The notes under the pieces were generated by a model. It saw only the letters and a program-made list of their open reading frames with translations. It was not told the origin of the DNA and made no database searches. The translations under genes and the position numbers were made by a program. A DNA stretch of 64,000 nt. Source: Gnetum montanum. Lineage: Eukaryota > Streptophyta > Gnetopsida > Gnetales > Gnetaceae. Positions 46,477-57,378 of this stretch are shown piece after piece (positions within the stretch are counted from its first letter, which is position 1; every line of letters starts with the position of its first letter). The stretch spans positions 44,516 to 108,515 of the forward strand of contig MNCI01008409.1 of NCBI GenBank assembly GCA_015680685.1, in the 5' to 3' direction.

Positions 46477-47560
46477 TTGGAAATTCCTAAAAAATTTAAA
46501 CAAGAGCCCCTAGATTTGAAACCATTGCCCATCGGTCTAGAATATATGACCCTCAAAAATGAAAAATCGGTGATCATCAATGCAATATTTGTTCCCAAAC
46601 AAAAAGAAAGACTGCTGAAAGTGATAAAAAAGTGGTCAAAATCCTTTACCTGGTCATACCCCGAATTAACTGGAATAGATCCTAGGATATGTTAGCATAG
46701 GATTTACACTAACCACTCCATGAAACCTCAAAAACAACCGCAGAGGAAATTGAACCCAAAATTGAAGCAAATAGTAAAAGAAGAAATAGAACAGCTTCTT
46801 AAGGCTGGGTTCATATATCCAATTGCTGATAGTGAATGGGTTAGCCCTCTGGTGATCGTGCCTAAAAAGGGAGGAAAATGGAGGGTGTGTATAGATTATA
46901 GGCTGCTGAACATGGAAACATTTAAGGATCACTTTCTGTTTCCATTGGTTGACCAAGTATTAGACACCATAGTAGAGCATCCCTATTTTAGTTTTTTGGA
47001 TGGCTATAGTGGATACAACCAAATATGGATAGCGGCAAAAGATCAAGCCAAGACAATGTTCACTAGTCCTTGGGGAAAATTTGCATATAAACAAATGCCA
47101 TTTGGCTTGTTCAATGCCCTTGCCATGGTTCAATGTCTAGTTCTAAGCATATTCCAATAGTAGATAGGAAATAGAGTGGAAGTCTTTATGGACGACTTCT
47201 CCACTTATGGAACAAGTTTTGATCAAGCCTTGGACCGGTTAGAGTAAGTGCTAAAAAGATGCGTAGAAACCAACTTAAGGCTCAACTGGTAGAAAAGCCA
47301 TTTAATGGTCCAAGAAGGCATAGTACTTGGGCATAAGGTTTTACATTCAAGAATAGAGGTAGACCTAGATAAAGTTAGGGTCATCCAAGGAATCACCCGT
47401 CGATCGAAAACTATCAAAGACATTTGATCATTCCTTGGACACACTGGCTATTATAGGAGATTCATTAAGAACTTTTGCAAGATTTCCAAACTATTGGTAG
47501 AGCTAACAAAGAAGGATGCACCATTTGAATGAACTAGGGAATGTGAACGAGCATTCCAAA
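46477..47560 (+). pseudogene. Element D reverse transcriptase
   Basis: RT_LTR-type domain, one frame with stops: FVPKQKERLLKVIKKWSKSF (46590-46650), GFIYPIADSEWVSPLVIVPK (46807-46866), KWRVCIDYRLLN, catalytic motif A in FSFLDGYSGYNQI (46987-47025), TMFTSPWGKFAYKQMPFGLFNA, and motif C FMDDFSTYG (47187-47213), so the Asp pair is kept (FMDD rather than YMDD). The thumb and connection contain SFLGHTGYYRRFIKNFCKIS (47428-47488). Stops occur near 46693, 47158, 47245, 47290 and 47425. Several stand where homologues keep Gln, Trp or Arg. Confidence 0.92.
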
Positions 47561-48000
47561 CTCTAAAACAAAAGCTTGTAGGAACTCCCATTCTACAAGC
47601 TCCTGACTGGTCTAGACCATTCCATATAATGATTGACGTGTCCAATTATGCCTTAGGATCCATACTTACATAGTTAGATGACCAAAAACGTCCTTACTAC
47701 ATCCACTGTGCAAGTAGGAGTATCGCCAATGCACAACTTAACTACACAACTATAGAAAAAGAATTAATGATTGTAGTATTTGCACTGGATAAATTTAGGC
47801 ACTATGTGTTAGGTTAAAAAGTGTTCATCCATACAGATCATAGTGCAATCTGGTTCCTTATGAACAAGCCAATGGTTAGCCCTCATATTATACAGTGGCT
47901 GGTAATCCTACAGGAGTTCGATCTAACGATGATCGATTGAAAGGGCATCAAGAATGTAGTTGTAGATCATTTATCTCAGTCGCATTGGGACAACAAAGAG
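47561..48000 (+). pseudogene. Element D RNase H
   Basis: RT-associated RNase H continuing in the same frame: LQAPDWSRPFHIMIDVSNYALGSIL (47593-47670; first catalytic Asp), YTTIEKELMIVVFALDKFRHYV (47744-47810; catalytic Glu), and VFIHTDHSAIWFLMNK (47821-47870; second catalytic Asp in TDH). VVDHLSQ near 47958 marks the end. Stops occur near 47672, 47816 and 47938. It would remove RNA from the RNA-DNA hybrid. Confidence 0.9.
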
Positions 48001-49278
48001 AATGAATATGTAATGTCTGATCATGTTCTCAATGAGGCCCTCTTTGCTGGTGTAGTGAAAAACCAACCCACGGAAACAAACTGGTATAGTAGCATTCTCA
48101 CCTATCTCCTTAATCAACAAACATCACAGGAGATAAACTTTAGGAAAAAATAATAGTTTCTTCACAAAGCTAAGTACTTCATGGAGATTAATGGACAAAT
48201 TTACAAAGTATGTCCTGATGGCTTGGTTCGATTGTGTGTACTCGTGGAAGACCAACTGAGAGTTCTCTAAGATGCTCATGAGGGCCGTTGTGGGGGTCAC
48301 TATGTGGGGAGATGAATGATTATTAAGATCTTGCTTGTAGGATATNCCCATTAATTTTTCCAATCTTGTGAGCACTGCCAACATGATGGGGGAATGACTG
48401 CTAGAATGGAGGATCTACAACAATGGATTCAACCTTTAGAACCCTTCAACATTTGGGGAATAGATTTTATGGGGCCCATTACACCAATGTCCAATGGAAA
48501 AGCTTACATCATAGTTACTATAGACTATCTAACAAAATAGGCTGAAGCAATTGCTGTTATAGACTGCACATCATCTACAGTTGCATGATTTGTGCAACAA
48601 AAAATCATAAATAGGTTTGGTGTGCCACGTGCACTTATTTTGTATAATGGAACATACTTCACAAGTGAATCTTTTCAGAAATTAACGCAATGCTTAGGGG
48701 TTGAACATAAATTGACTACACCTTATCACCCCCAAGCTAATGGACAAGCTGAGGTCACCACTAGGGAGATCACTAAAATATTAACTAGGAAAATTAGCAA
48801 GTATAGGTGAGACTAGAGCACTAAACTAAATGATGCTCTTTGGGCATACTACTCCACCTGGAAACTCCCTATAGGCTACTCTCCCTATGAGTCAGTGTAC
48901 GGTAAGCTTCCAATGCTTCCAATTCAAACTGAGCTCCGTACACTATCCATGGCTTGTGACCTCCATGTTGATCTTGATCTAGCACAAAAACAAAGGTTGA
49001 AAACTTTAAATGTGCTACACAAAAATCGATTAGCTGCCCTATCATCAAATGAGTTGCATAAGGCATATAACAAGCAATGCCATGACTTGAAGATTCGAAA
49101 GGTTAAGTATCAACCAGGAGATAAGGTTCTCTANATTCATACAACCTTTCCTTCAGGGGCCATGACCATATACAAACCTGAGATCCTTGATAAGAGATTA
49201 CTAGTCAATGTGCGACAGACCAAACCCTTCCATGAACTTAGAATGACCAGTGCACATAATTCCCTTGAGAAGGGATGA
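48001..49278 (+). pseudogene. Element D integrase
   Basis: The zinc-binding head keeps HEG...GGHYVG (48278-48310) and CEHCQHD (48370-48390). The core has WGIDFMGPITPMSNGKAYII (48457-48516; first Asp), then ALILYNGTYFTSESFQ (48631-48680), where the position normally held by the second catalytic Asp reads Tyr, and YHPQANGQAEVTTREITKIL (48724-48783; catalytic Glu). The C-terminal segment includes HKAYNKQCHDLKIRKVKYQPGDKVL (49058-49132), ending RQTKPFHELRMTSAHN. Ambiguous bases at 48346 and 49134. Stops near 48150, 48268, 48313, 48538, 48586, 48808 and 48814. No chromodomain is evident. Confidence 0.92.
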
Positions 49279-51230
49279 CCTTGCTCATTATTTTAGATCT
49301 CCCCCTTCCAACTCAGTCATGGGGGAGATGGCCACCTCTACTGATCAATTAAGGCCCTCAATTCCTTTTTAAGTTTTTGTTTTACACATTTTTTTTAACA
49401 AATTTCTTTAACTTTTCTTGTTTTTGTTTTGCAGCTTCGCTGATACTTTTTCATTTCTTTGTGTGATTGTTTGTTTTTTCTTTTTTTTTCTTTTGTTTTG
49501 TTAAGTTTGTGACCTCATAAGTGCTCTTGATGGTGGTATGAACTGTATTCTATTGATTGCTAATGTTTGGTTTTTACCTTTGAGTTATAATGTTGATACT
49601 AAGGTATGGTTCTTTTGATATAATAGGCAATGAGTCCACGTCATCCATGTATTCATAAATTTCTATGGTCTCTCTTAGCTTGGAATTGTACGGTCCCTTT
49701 CTTAATCATAAAACTATCAACAAATTGGTGACTGGGCATTTCTCAAACTAAGGAAGGACTCAAGGACTGAAAAGGGTGTGACTTAAAGGGGATTTGATGC
49801 ATTTGTTCTGGCCATTCTCTTGGGTTCTTGGATGTTTTCTTCTTGAGTTTTCCTTACCATTCCAACATTGCTCCATTGTTGGGAAGCTGAGCTAATAAAT
49901 ATAATAAGTCTTTGCATGGTGTGGTTCTCACATAAAAAAAAAAACAATGAGAATTCAAAGTAGATCCCTTAGACAAAATAATCATCTAGGCTACAAGCAC
50001 TAGTTATGGAACTAAATAGACATGTTCCCTCTAACTAAGGCCCTCTCTCGCTTCCTACTTTTCCCTTTCTCATTTCCTTGGAATGGTGGTGACTCTTTGG
50101 CAGAAGTATTCTTGCTACTTCAAGTGGATGGATTGGCCAAGTGTATTAATGCGAAGTCACTGGATGTGTATTGTTTGAGGCTGGATTTGGAATGAGATCT
50201 AGTAAGTCACATTAACCATAAATACACAATGGGCTATACACCACCTTGTTTTTTAGACTCCATTCCATTCTCTTCTCATCATCATTCTTTCTCCATTTTC
50301 CACCTCATTGTTGGTTGTATCAGTAGTCTACATTTTGGTTGATGCATTGTCTTCTTTTTAGTAAAATCTTGTGGGTAAGACTTTAACTCTTGCTTCAAAA
50401 TGACATTTCTAGAGCCTACGGACTCTTTGAATGTGGGATTGTCAGGGCATTAAGGGCATGAGCCTGCTTTGGGGAGGACCCACTGGCATTCCTAATTGGT
50501 GCATCAGTTAGCTTCTTTCCCTTAAACATTGCTGCAATCACCATTTATTTTGTTGATTTCCACCTCTGACATCCATTTTATCAGCGTTGTCATTGTTTCT
50601 TTTTGTCCATCTTTCTTAATCATTATATTTTTCCATTCTATCGCTACCGAAGAATCGCTCTTAGTCATGGGGGTCCTGGTCCAATTTTTTTCAATTTTCT
50701 CCTAACCCATACACCTTGGGTAGTCACCAGTGTTATATCTCTAGAATCCGTATTAGCCATATCACAACTTAGCCAATGGACCTTACACTGAGGCAAGGTA
50801 TCAACTATATTATGATTTACTTATCCTTGCTCATATGTGACTATGTTATGTGTGTAGATGGCAATCATACAACAATGGACTGGATCTAGAGGAAACACTT
50901 AGGATGGAGTGGTGCTGGAACAATTGTGCAAGGAACAAGACTGATGGCACTATTATGGATGGACAATGGAAGGTGAAATCCTGGCATCGGCAACAACACA
51001 TCTTCTCCTTGTCCTTCTCTCTCTCTCTCTTCTCTCTTAGCTACCAAATAAGGCTGGATGTCATTTGTGTATAGTGTTCATTCTTGTAATCATGAACACT
51101 AATATTGCCATGTATTGTAATGATAGATCCATTCATGTGTCACCCCATTCACCATTAGTGTCATTCAAGTCAATAATCCTATACCTTTCCAATATTTTGT
51201 AAGGAACTCAAGGACAAGTTTTCATTCAGT
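49279..51230 (+). other. Element D 3' non-coding region with internal polypurine-like sites
   Basis: About 1.95 kb without coding capacity, collinear with A 8640-10560. It includes CAGTCATGGGGGAGATGG (49314-49331) and TTAGTCATGGGGG (50661-50673), T-rich blocks near 49376-49500, an A run near 49935, and a CT-rich block at 51014-51038. Confidence 0.75.
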
Positions 51231-51240
51231 CATGTCGGTA
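51231..51240 (+). promoter_or_regulatory. Element D polypurine tract, decayed
   Basis: CATGTCGGTA against the LTR start; A and H have CATGGGGGTA. Two substitutions break the purine run. Confidence 0.75.
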
Positions 51241-52070
51241 TGATGAGCCGTGATATTGCGTACGCGATATTGGATTTGTGATATTGCATTCGCCACATGA
51301 TATCACGTATGCGAAATTGTGTCCTACCTGATCTTCTATAAATAAGAGGTAGCTTCCCTTGTTCAAGATAGTTAGAGTTAGACCCTTAGCTAAACTCTTG
51401 CAGCTTTACCATTCCAGAGTTAGAATAATTTTTGTGTGCCCGCAGTAGGAGTCATAGAGTGAATGGATCTTTGTTCGAGCAATTTGTACCTGAGAGCACA
51501 CATTTGTCTATGGCAATAAAGACAAACTTTATGATAAACCTTGTAGTATACAAATTAAGCTAAATAGTAATTAATTATTGTTGAATGTTTAAATGCTATC
51601 CTAGTTAATTAATCTCTCTCTCAACCCTTTTCTCTCTTAGTTAAGTACACTCAGTACGATCGCTTCAAGCATTTGTGTAGCGCTTGGTAACCCAGTAACG
51701 ATTAGTGTTTGGTAATCCCAGCAACGTTGCACAAGTTCAGGATGTGTGCGGCAAGTGGGAATGGATACTGGTGTTAGGAACAATTAGAACTTAATTAGTG
51801 AATAGTTAATCTAAGTTAGTCACTTAATTCTCTTTACCTCCCCCTATTAGCATAAGACATTAGAAAGATAAAAGTTATAAAAATCATATACCTCACGCTT
51901 ACTTAACCATACAACCGTGACAATACAAGTAAGTTTGGGAAGACAGTGCTTGATTAACCTTGAGTGTTCTATTAAGGCGAGTAAGCACTTAGTCCTTGGA
52001 GTTTGACCAGATTACGCATGAAATGCCTGTATTCGTATGGTTGAGTGTAGGGGTACCTCGCCACTCATCA
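51241..52070 (+). repeat. Element D 3' LTR (830 bp)
   Basis: TGATGAGCCGTGATATTGCG to CGCCACTCATCA. Three decayed GATATC blocks (51252-51320), intact TATA ctataaataagagg near 51337, AATAAAG near 51515. It differs from the 5' LTR at several percent of sites, most visibly in the palindrome block. Confidence 0.93.
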
Positions 52071-52087
52071 CTCGGCAACGACACCAA
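52071..52087 (-). promoter_or_regulatory. Element C primer-binding site, severed by D
   Basis: ctcggcaacgacaccaa abuts the C right LTR. Its reverse complement TTGGTGTCGTTGCCGAG is the tRNA-Asp-like site. The remaining bases (tccc) lie at the far side of D near 42314-42321. Confidence 0.8.
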
Positions 52088-52961
52088 TGATGAGCAGTGG
52101 AGTATCCAACACTTAACCATACAAGATACGAGTGTTCACGTGCAATCCTGATCACATTTTGTAGATAAGGCAATGTGATTATACTAGTAATTGATTAAGT
52201 TTGTATTGTTGTCTTCCCATGTGAGTTAGTAAAATTAATGTGTATGGTTTAACTCATGGTGAGGTATATGATATTGATGTTGAATTGGCCATTCAGCTCA
52301 TAGTAAACATGAAGTGAAAGTAAAGGTTTCTAAATCTAAGTGATAGTAAAACAAATTTAAACTAGCCTTTGCAATGAGTAGTTGGTCCTAATCTTTTGGT
52401 CACACCTTGAACTTCGTGCAACTACTACTAAGATTACCAAGTACCACACTACTGGGCATACCAAGTGATCGTACTACTAGGTTACCAAGCAGTTACACTT
52501 ATGTGCACGAGATCAGTTGTACTTATTCCACTTAATGACATTAAAAGTAAATTGCAAATAATGGTAATCATTAATTATGAAAACAGTAAATAGTAAACAT
52601 TAAGCTAAATTAAAATAGAAATAAAAGTAAGTGTTTCTACAATGATGTAGAGTAATCTTGATCTTTATTGCTATGCATGCAATGCGTCCAAGTACATCAC
52701 ACTGGAATAAAGACTCCATTCAATTACAAAACATCACATTGCTAAGTACTGAATTCAAGAAAGCAAACTAAAAGAGTTATGCTACTACGCTAATGTATCT
52801 CCCAGTTTTTTGCCCCTAAGTGTTACTTATATAGGCTGGCATACACCCTATGATATCTTTTATACAATAATGTATGCTGAGATATGATAATGTATCTACA
52901 ATATCATAAATATGATGTTGTAACTATGATATTATTGTTGCAAAATTTTTAACTTATATCA
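52088..52961 (-). repeat. Element C 5' LTR (874 bp, right copy)
   Basis: TGATGAGCAGTGGAGTATCC to TTAACTTATATCA, parallel to 36425-37285. It includes 'aagtgatcgtactactaggttaccaagcag' near 52463. Confidence 0.88.
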
Positions 52962-53359
52962 CCGATTCTGTGACTAATCGGTGCTTCGCAATTTCAGTCG
53001 ACTTGACTTGAGTTGGACCAATATATTTTTTCTCTATTTTTTATTATTAGTCACAATACTACTGATTTTTAAGATATATCAGGTCCTTATCAAATAGTTA
53101 AAGAATAAATCATGATACGAAGGTCTTGGGAATGAAGAAAAAGAGAAAGTAAGAATTTCTGAAGGTTTAATGGAAATTTTATTACTAGCTCTTCAAAAAG
53201 AAAAGAGATATAAAAAATACTATCTCTTTAGCTAAAGAAGTTATTACTTACATTGGTGCCAATCCTATAGTTTTAGTTTGTAAATTCTATTATTTATAAT
53301 TTAATTTAATTGTTCCTTTCTTTTATTTTGTAATTTAAAATAAACTAATATTTTAATGT
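52962..53359. other. AT-rich flank upstream of the hAT relic
   Basis: Opens with an inverted repeat CACCGATT/AATCGGTG around an 8-base loop (52960-52983) at the C boundary. The rest is AT-rich and may be an intron of the hAT transposase, ending in a TAG acceptor before the first conserved block. Confidence 0.45.
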
Positions 53360-53931
53360 AGGTAATCACTGACAATGCCTCTATTTTTAGGTATGTTGGT
53401 TCTTTATTAATGACAAAGTTTCCTAGTCTTTATTGGACATCATGTATCACACATTGCTTGGACCTACTATTAGAAGATATATCCAAATTATCCTTGGTTA
53501 AGCATGCAATGCTAACATTCTGTATTGTATCTTTTATTGAATTTGATAATTTATGGTACATTTTCTTAGTTGATAATGTAATACATATGTGAGTGTGTGT
53601 TTTTTGTAGGTTTTCAATGCAACATAGTTTATAACAAAATTTATTTATAATCATGGACTTATTCATGATTTATTTCAACAACATGCTTCTTTAGAAACTA
53701 TTCATCCTTGTATCACATGATTTTCTATAAACTTCATCCTTTTGCAAAATCTTTTAAATCATAAAACTCCCCTCTTGACAATGTTCTGATCTAAGGAATG
53801 GAGGCATGATGACAAATATAGGTCTCTTCAATCATCCATGATGCTATAAGTAGTATTGTTTATGATGATGATGATAATTCTAGTAGCTTTTGGTCAAATG
53901 CACAACTTATAGTACATGTATATAATATTTT

Positions 53932-54025
53932 GATTAATTCTATCAACTTTCTTTTTTAATTAATGAATTATTTTATTNAGATTAATTATATCAACTTTCT
54001 TTTTTAATTAATGAATTATTTTATT
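53932..54025. repeat. 46-bp tandem duplication around an ambiguous base
   Basis: gattaatt(c/a)tatcaactttc...ttttatt occurs at 53932-53977 and 53980-54025 with one mismatch. The N at 53978 sits exactly between the copies, so this may be a read-joining artefact. Confidence 0.8.
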
Positions 54026-54837
54026 ATAATTACTTATTTTTATAAACACTTTCTATTTTTATTTATAAATTTCAAAACCAATTGTTAAAGTTTTGGGGAT
54101 GACTAATGCGAAGATGCCTTGCGTGGGATTTATGCACCATGAAATGGACATTACGTTACAAAAGATTAAGCAAGTCAAGGATTCTAGGGCTTTACATGGA
54201 AGGTATGCAAAAATTGAAAAGCTCTTTAAAAAATGGAAGCAAAATATGTTCAATGATCTATATGGAGCAACACATATCTTAAATCCAAGATTTGGATTTG
54301 GTGTTGCTCCATTGGATGAAGATAGGAATTTATTGGGAACATGCTTAAATAATGTTTTTGATAAGTTTTTTTAAGTCGTCAAGAAAGAGTTTCTATGAGT
54401 ATGGATCACACAATCTATAGAACTAGACATTCCATTGATTTGAGTTGACCAATAGTAACACTACTAATGGAGTCTTTGAGACCTTGTTTGTAGTTTTAAA
54501 TTCTATTTACAACTTTTGCATTTGAAATTTTTTATCTTACTCAATTGTTTAACTATGCTAAAATAATTATGGATTGTAGAGGATTGGTAAGAATAATTAC
54601 ATGATATGTATAGATCAACTTCTTTTTTAATGAGACTGAATTGTAATTTTCAATATATTGATATACTTTTTTATTTTAATTATATCATGTGAGCACACTT
54701 GGAGTGTCTTTGAGCATATACATTCCAAAAAACGTAATAGGCTAACAAGAGCTAGGCTTAATGATTTGGCCTTTGTACAATGCAACTTTCTTTGGCCAAA
54801 AACAAAAAATAAAATTAGATCCGAGTATGAAACAATT

Positions 54838-54877
54838 GATCCATCTATGCTTGATGTGATCCATCTATGCTTGATGA
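54838..54877. repeat. 20-bp tandem duplication causing a frameshift in hAT
   Basis: gatccatctatgcttgatg repeats head to tail. The acidic tail of the transposase resumes in a different frame after it. Confidence 0.85.
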
Positions 54878-55070
54878 TATTGATGAGGATGATCCTTCTT
54901 GGATGCACAATGATGCTGCTTCTATCCTTGAAACGACAGATATGGATTCTCAGTCTCAATTTTTAAGTGAAGACCAGACATTGCAATCTCATTCTTTAGA
55001 AGAAGAAGCTAAGGAAATCTTAAGGCTAGTAACTACATGGACTGGTAGGGATCATATTCGTAGTGTTTAG

Positions 55071-55689
55071 CTTTCAAAAAAGGGAAAGCATCCAACAGAA
55101 GGTTCTTCTTCTCTTCATGTTGTAGTGAATCCAACACAAGAATGAGGCTAATAATAGTGATAGTTAATGTTCTTATGCATTATTTTCAATAATCCATTGT
55201 TTTTTATAAGTAAGATGTTTGAAAACTTTATAATATAAAATTTGGATTTTAATTTTAGCCTTCATTAATATTATTATTATTTTGTATTTATATTTATTTA
55301 AATTTTGATTTAGTTTAAGTGATTTTAATGTTTCCGGGCTTTTTTCCCTAACTCATCCAAGTCACCTAGAGTCAAAATTATTGCTGACACTACTCATTTG
55401 GCGACTATGCTATACATTATTGTACGTATTTTTGCAGGTTTCTAAAAACGTGTAATTTCCATTTTACAAGGGAAAAATTATCAAAAATGGGTGGATACGC
55501 CGTCAAATTCACCCTCTCATCAATACTCCCAAAGACAAGTGGCCATATTTATAAATCCATTTGAATTAGTATATGGTTTTCCTGAACATAAAGCAGAAAT
55601 GGCTGGAGCCATATTGCTTACTGGGGTTACAGGAGAAGCTGCAATGGTGTACCTAAGCAGCATGATGATGCTTGTTTCAGGAGGAGGAG
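55071..55689. other. Non-coding stretch between hAT and P450 relics
   Basis: AT-rich to about 55440. A 67-codon plus-strand frame (55491-55694) matches no family I know and is not called. Confidence 0.5.
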
Positions 55690-55954
55690 GATGAGAAGGA
55701 GCAGCCAAATCGTGGAGCCGCCTGCAGCCTGTGCATAGCGTCAGGGTGACGCAGCAGCTCTGACATGACCCACTCCACAACTGTTGGGATGGTGTCCACG
55801 TCTCCTTGTGACATGTCGTTCCTTCCATCCATCCATAACATCAACGACATCATCAGCAATTGTGCGGCAGCTTTTGCATATTTTGAAATAAAAGTCGAAA
55901 AGAAGGAATGCAACCATCTTTTTATCTGTGCTTGAAACATGCTTCTTCTTATGC

Positions 55955-56030
55955 TCATACCAGGCTTCGAACCACCATTTTAAGGTGCAAAGTATGTAAG
56001 CTCACCAGTTAGCTACAACTCATCATGCTT
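55955..56030 (-). repeat. tRNA-derived SINE-like head
   Basis: On the minus strand a box A match TAGCTAACTGG (56015-56005) and a perfect box B GGTTCGAAGCC (55973-55963) are spaced 31 nt apart, as in tRNA-derived SINEs. The body appears to run on toward 55880 and abuts the P450 I-helix segment. No target duplication or tail could be fixed. Confidence 0.55.
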
Positions 56031-57300
56031 ACAGGTTTATGTACGTTGTGCAACTATGGCTTTATCTATATAGCTAAACATGGTTATTTTTAAATCCTTT
56101 TGCTTAGCACTTTGTTAGAGGGTATGGCTGTGACAAGTCACAAGTTCATGTTCCTACAGGTCAGATCTCAAAAAAGTGAATATGAAATTTAAAAAATCAC
56201 AGTGAAGGAATAGTTTAAAGAAAAAGTACAACTGTTTTTAGTTGTCTTTTAGGCTTTTATTTTTACAATCAGAAAAACTTGGAGACAAGAAAATGAAACT
56301 TTGCCCTTGTTTACTGCTATTCTCATAGGTTTCACTTCTTACTAAAGGGTTTTCTGTAAAAAGAAGGAAAAAATTCTCTCTAAAAACAAAAGAAACCGAT
56401 AAATAGTTTATGTTCATGCTAAGCTTTTTTGTTTCAAGTCTTAACCAAAAAACCACATCTTTGAGAATCTGATATTTAATTCTTAAAGAAAGATTACTAT
56501 TACACTCTTGCTGCTAGAACTTAAATGCACACCAAAGCTTGCACATAGAATAAAGAACAAGCAGATAAAGATATTTTCAAACACAAAGAAAGGAAATAGA
56601 CAAGTCAGGTTAATCATCAAAAATGGTATCATTGATGCTTGATTGAAAGTTGTTACAAATTCTTGATGTCTATTTCCAAGCATGATGTGTACTGAGAGAC
56701 TTAAGAAAGGAAAAAAAAAAAGAAAAAAGAAAATGAGTGTTAACTCCTAGAAAAAGCATATTAAAAAGAAACAATTCCTATATATTGAAGAAGCGTAATA
56801 TATGCTACAAGAAGAGCTTGATTAAAATATCATATTAAAAAAATAAGAATTTTTCAAAAAGTAGAAACTTTCCAAATATATTCTATTTCTCATGAGTTCC
56901 AAACAATGCATTAAATGAATCTGATTCAACTCATGTTTGGGTACGCAAGCATATGCAAAGACCGGGGATAGGTTTAAAAGTGAGGACTTGAATTATAGAA
57001 TAATAAAATATTTAAATTAAATATTTTTTATTTTTTCATATTTTACCTATATTAAGTATATTTTTTAAATTAAATTAAATTAAAAGTTTTTGCAGAGAAT
57101 CTTAGGTGCTTCCGTTCATGGTCCGGCTTCCAAAATGCATGGTTCATGAAAATTTTATGAGATTCATGGATCCCCAGCACATAGGTTACAAGTTAGTGAA
57201 TCATTATAGTTTGTTCTTATGGAATCCTTGTCATCCCCAAATACCTATTTATAAATGAGGTAGAGTCCGTTATTTGTAAAGATATTCAGCTTCATAAAAG
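56031..57300. other. AT-rich sequence inside the P450 gap
   Basis: No gene, LTR or family recognised. A-rich runs near 56708-56730 and TA/AAT-rich sequence near 56995-57085. Confidence 0.5.
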
Positions 57301-57309
57301 AGGTGAAGT

Positions 57310-57378
57310 TCTGAAATCGAACCTGTAACATAGATCTCCATTCCAAGCTTGTGAGCTAACACCACACTATTTACGCAT
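57310..57378 (-). repeat. Second tRNA-derived SINE-like head
   Basis: On the minus strand: TGGTGTTAGCTCACAAGCTTGG (box A-like) followed by GGTTCGATTTC (box B, 10 of 11). A weaker third tRNA-like stretch, 'tggtcagagcatggacctt', lies at 57458-57476 on the plus strand. Confidence 0.45.

Larger units (their letters stand above)
42322..52070 (+). mobile_element. Element D: near full-length Ty3/gypsy retrotransposon (Athila/Tat-like)
   Basis: 9.75 kb from TGATGAGCC to CCACTCATCA, with LTRs of 814 and 830 bp, tRNA-Asp-like primer site, gag, protease, RT, RNase H, integrase, 2-kb 3' region and polypurine tract. The flanks cctgg (42317-42321) and ctcgg (52071-52075) fit a 5-bp duplication of cccgg with one C-to-T change in each copy. 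The target was the primer-binding site of C. Protease DLG, primer site and pol order suggest the Athila/Tat side of plant gypsy; the clade is tentative. Many stops and frameshifts make it inactive. Confidence 0.93.
36425..52961 (-). mobile_element. Element C: pol-less relative of B, interrupted by element D
   Basis: Left LTR 36425-37285 and right LTR 52088-52961 match each other (both begin TGATGAG.GG.GGAGTATCCAACAC) and are more distantly related to those of B. Between them lie a polypurine tract, an ORF2 homologue (39838 to 37478), a spacer with a decayed GATATC block, and a shortened gag region. D then splits the primer-binding site. Without D, C is about 6.8 kb. There is no RT or integrase. 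The outer flanks (gagat and ccgat) are not a convincing duplication. Confidence 0.87.
53360..55070 (+). pseudogene. hAT-superfamily transposase remnant
   Basis: Fragments of a plant hAT transposase in order: VITDNASIF with LLMTKFPSLYWTSCITHCLDLLLEDISKL (53362-53490), typical of the central DUF659/RNase H-like region; a middle block with VLGMTNAKMPCVGFMHHEMD and KQNMFNDLYGATHILNP (54093-54285); and the C-terminal dimerisation region CEHTWSVFEHIHSKKRNRL followed by RLNDLAFVQCNFLW (54688-54795). An acidic tail (DIDEDDPSW, 54877-54905) follows in another frame after a 20-bp tandem duplication. The BED zinc finger and terminal inverted repeats were not found, and long AT-rich inserts separate the blocks. 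Inactive. Confidence 0.85.

Noticed and set aside
55491-55694. 67-codon plus-strand frame near the P450 I-helix
   Set aside because: No recognisable family, no start context or conserved motif, and it overlaps the antisense P450 fragment at its end.
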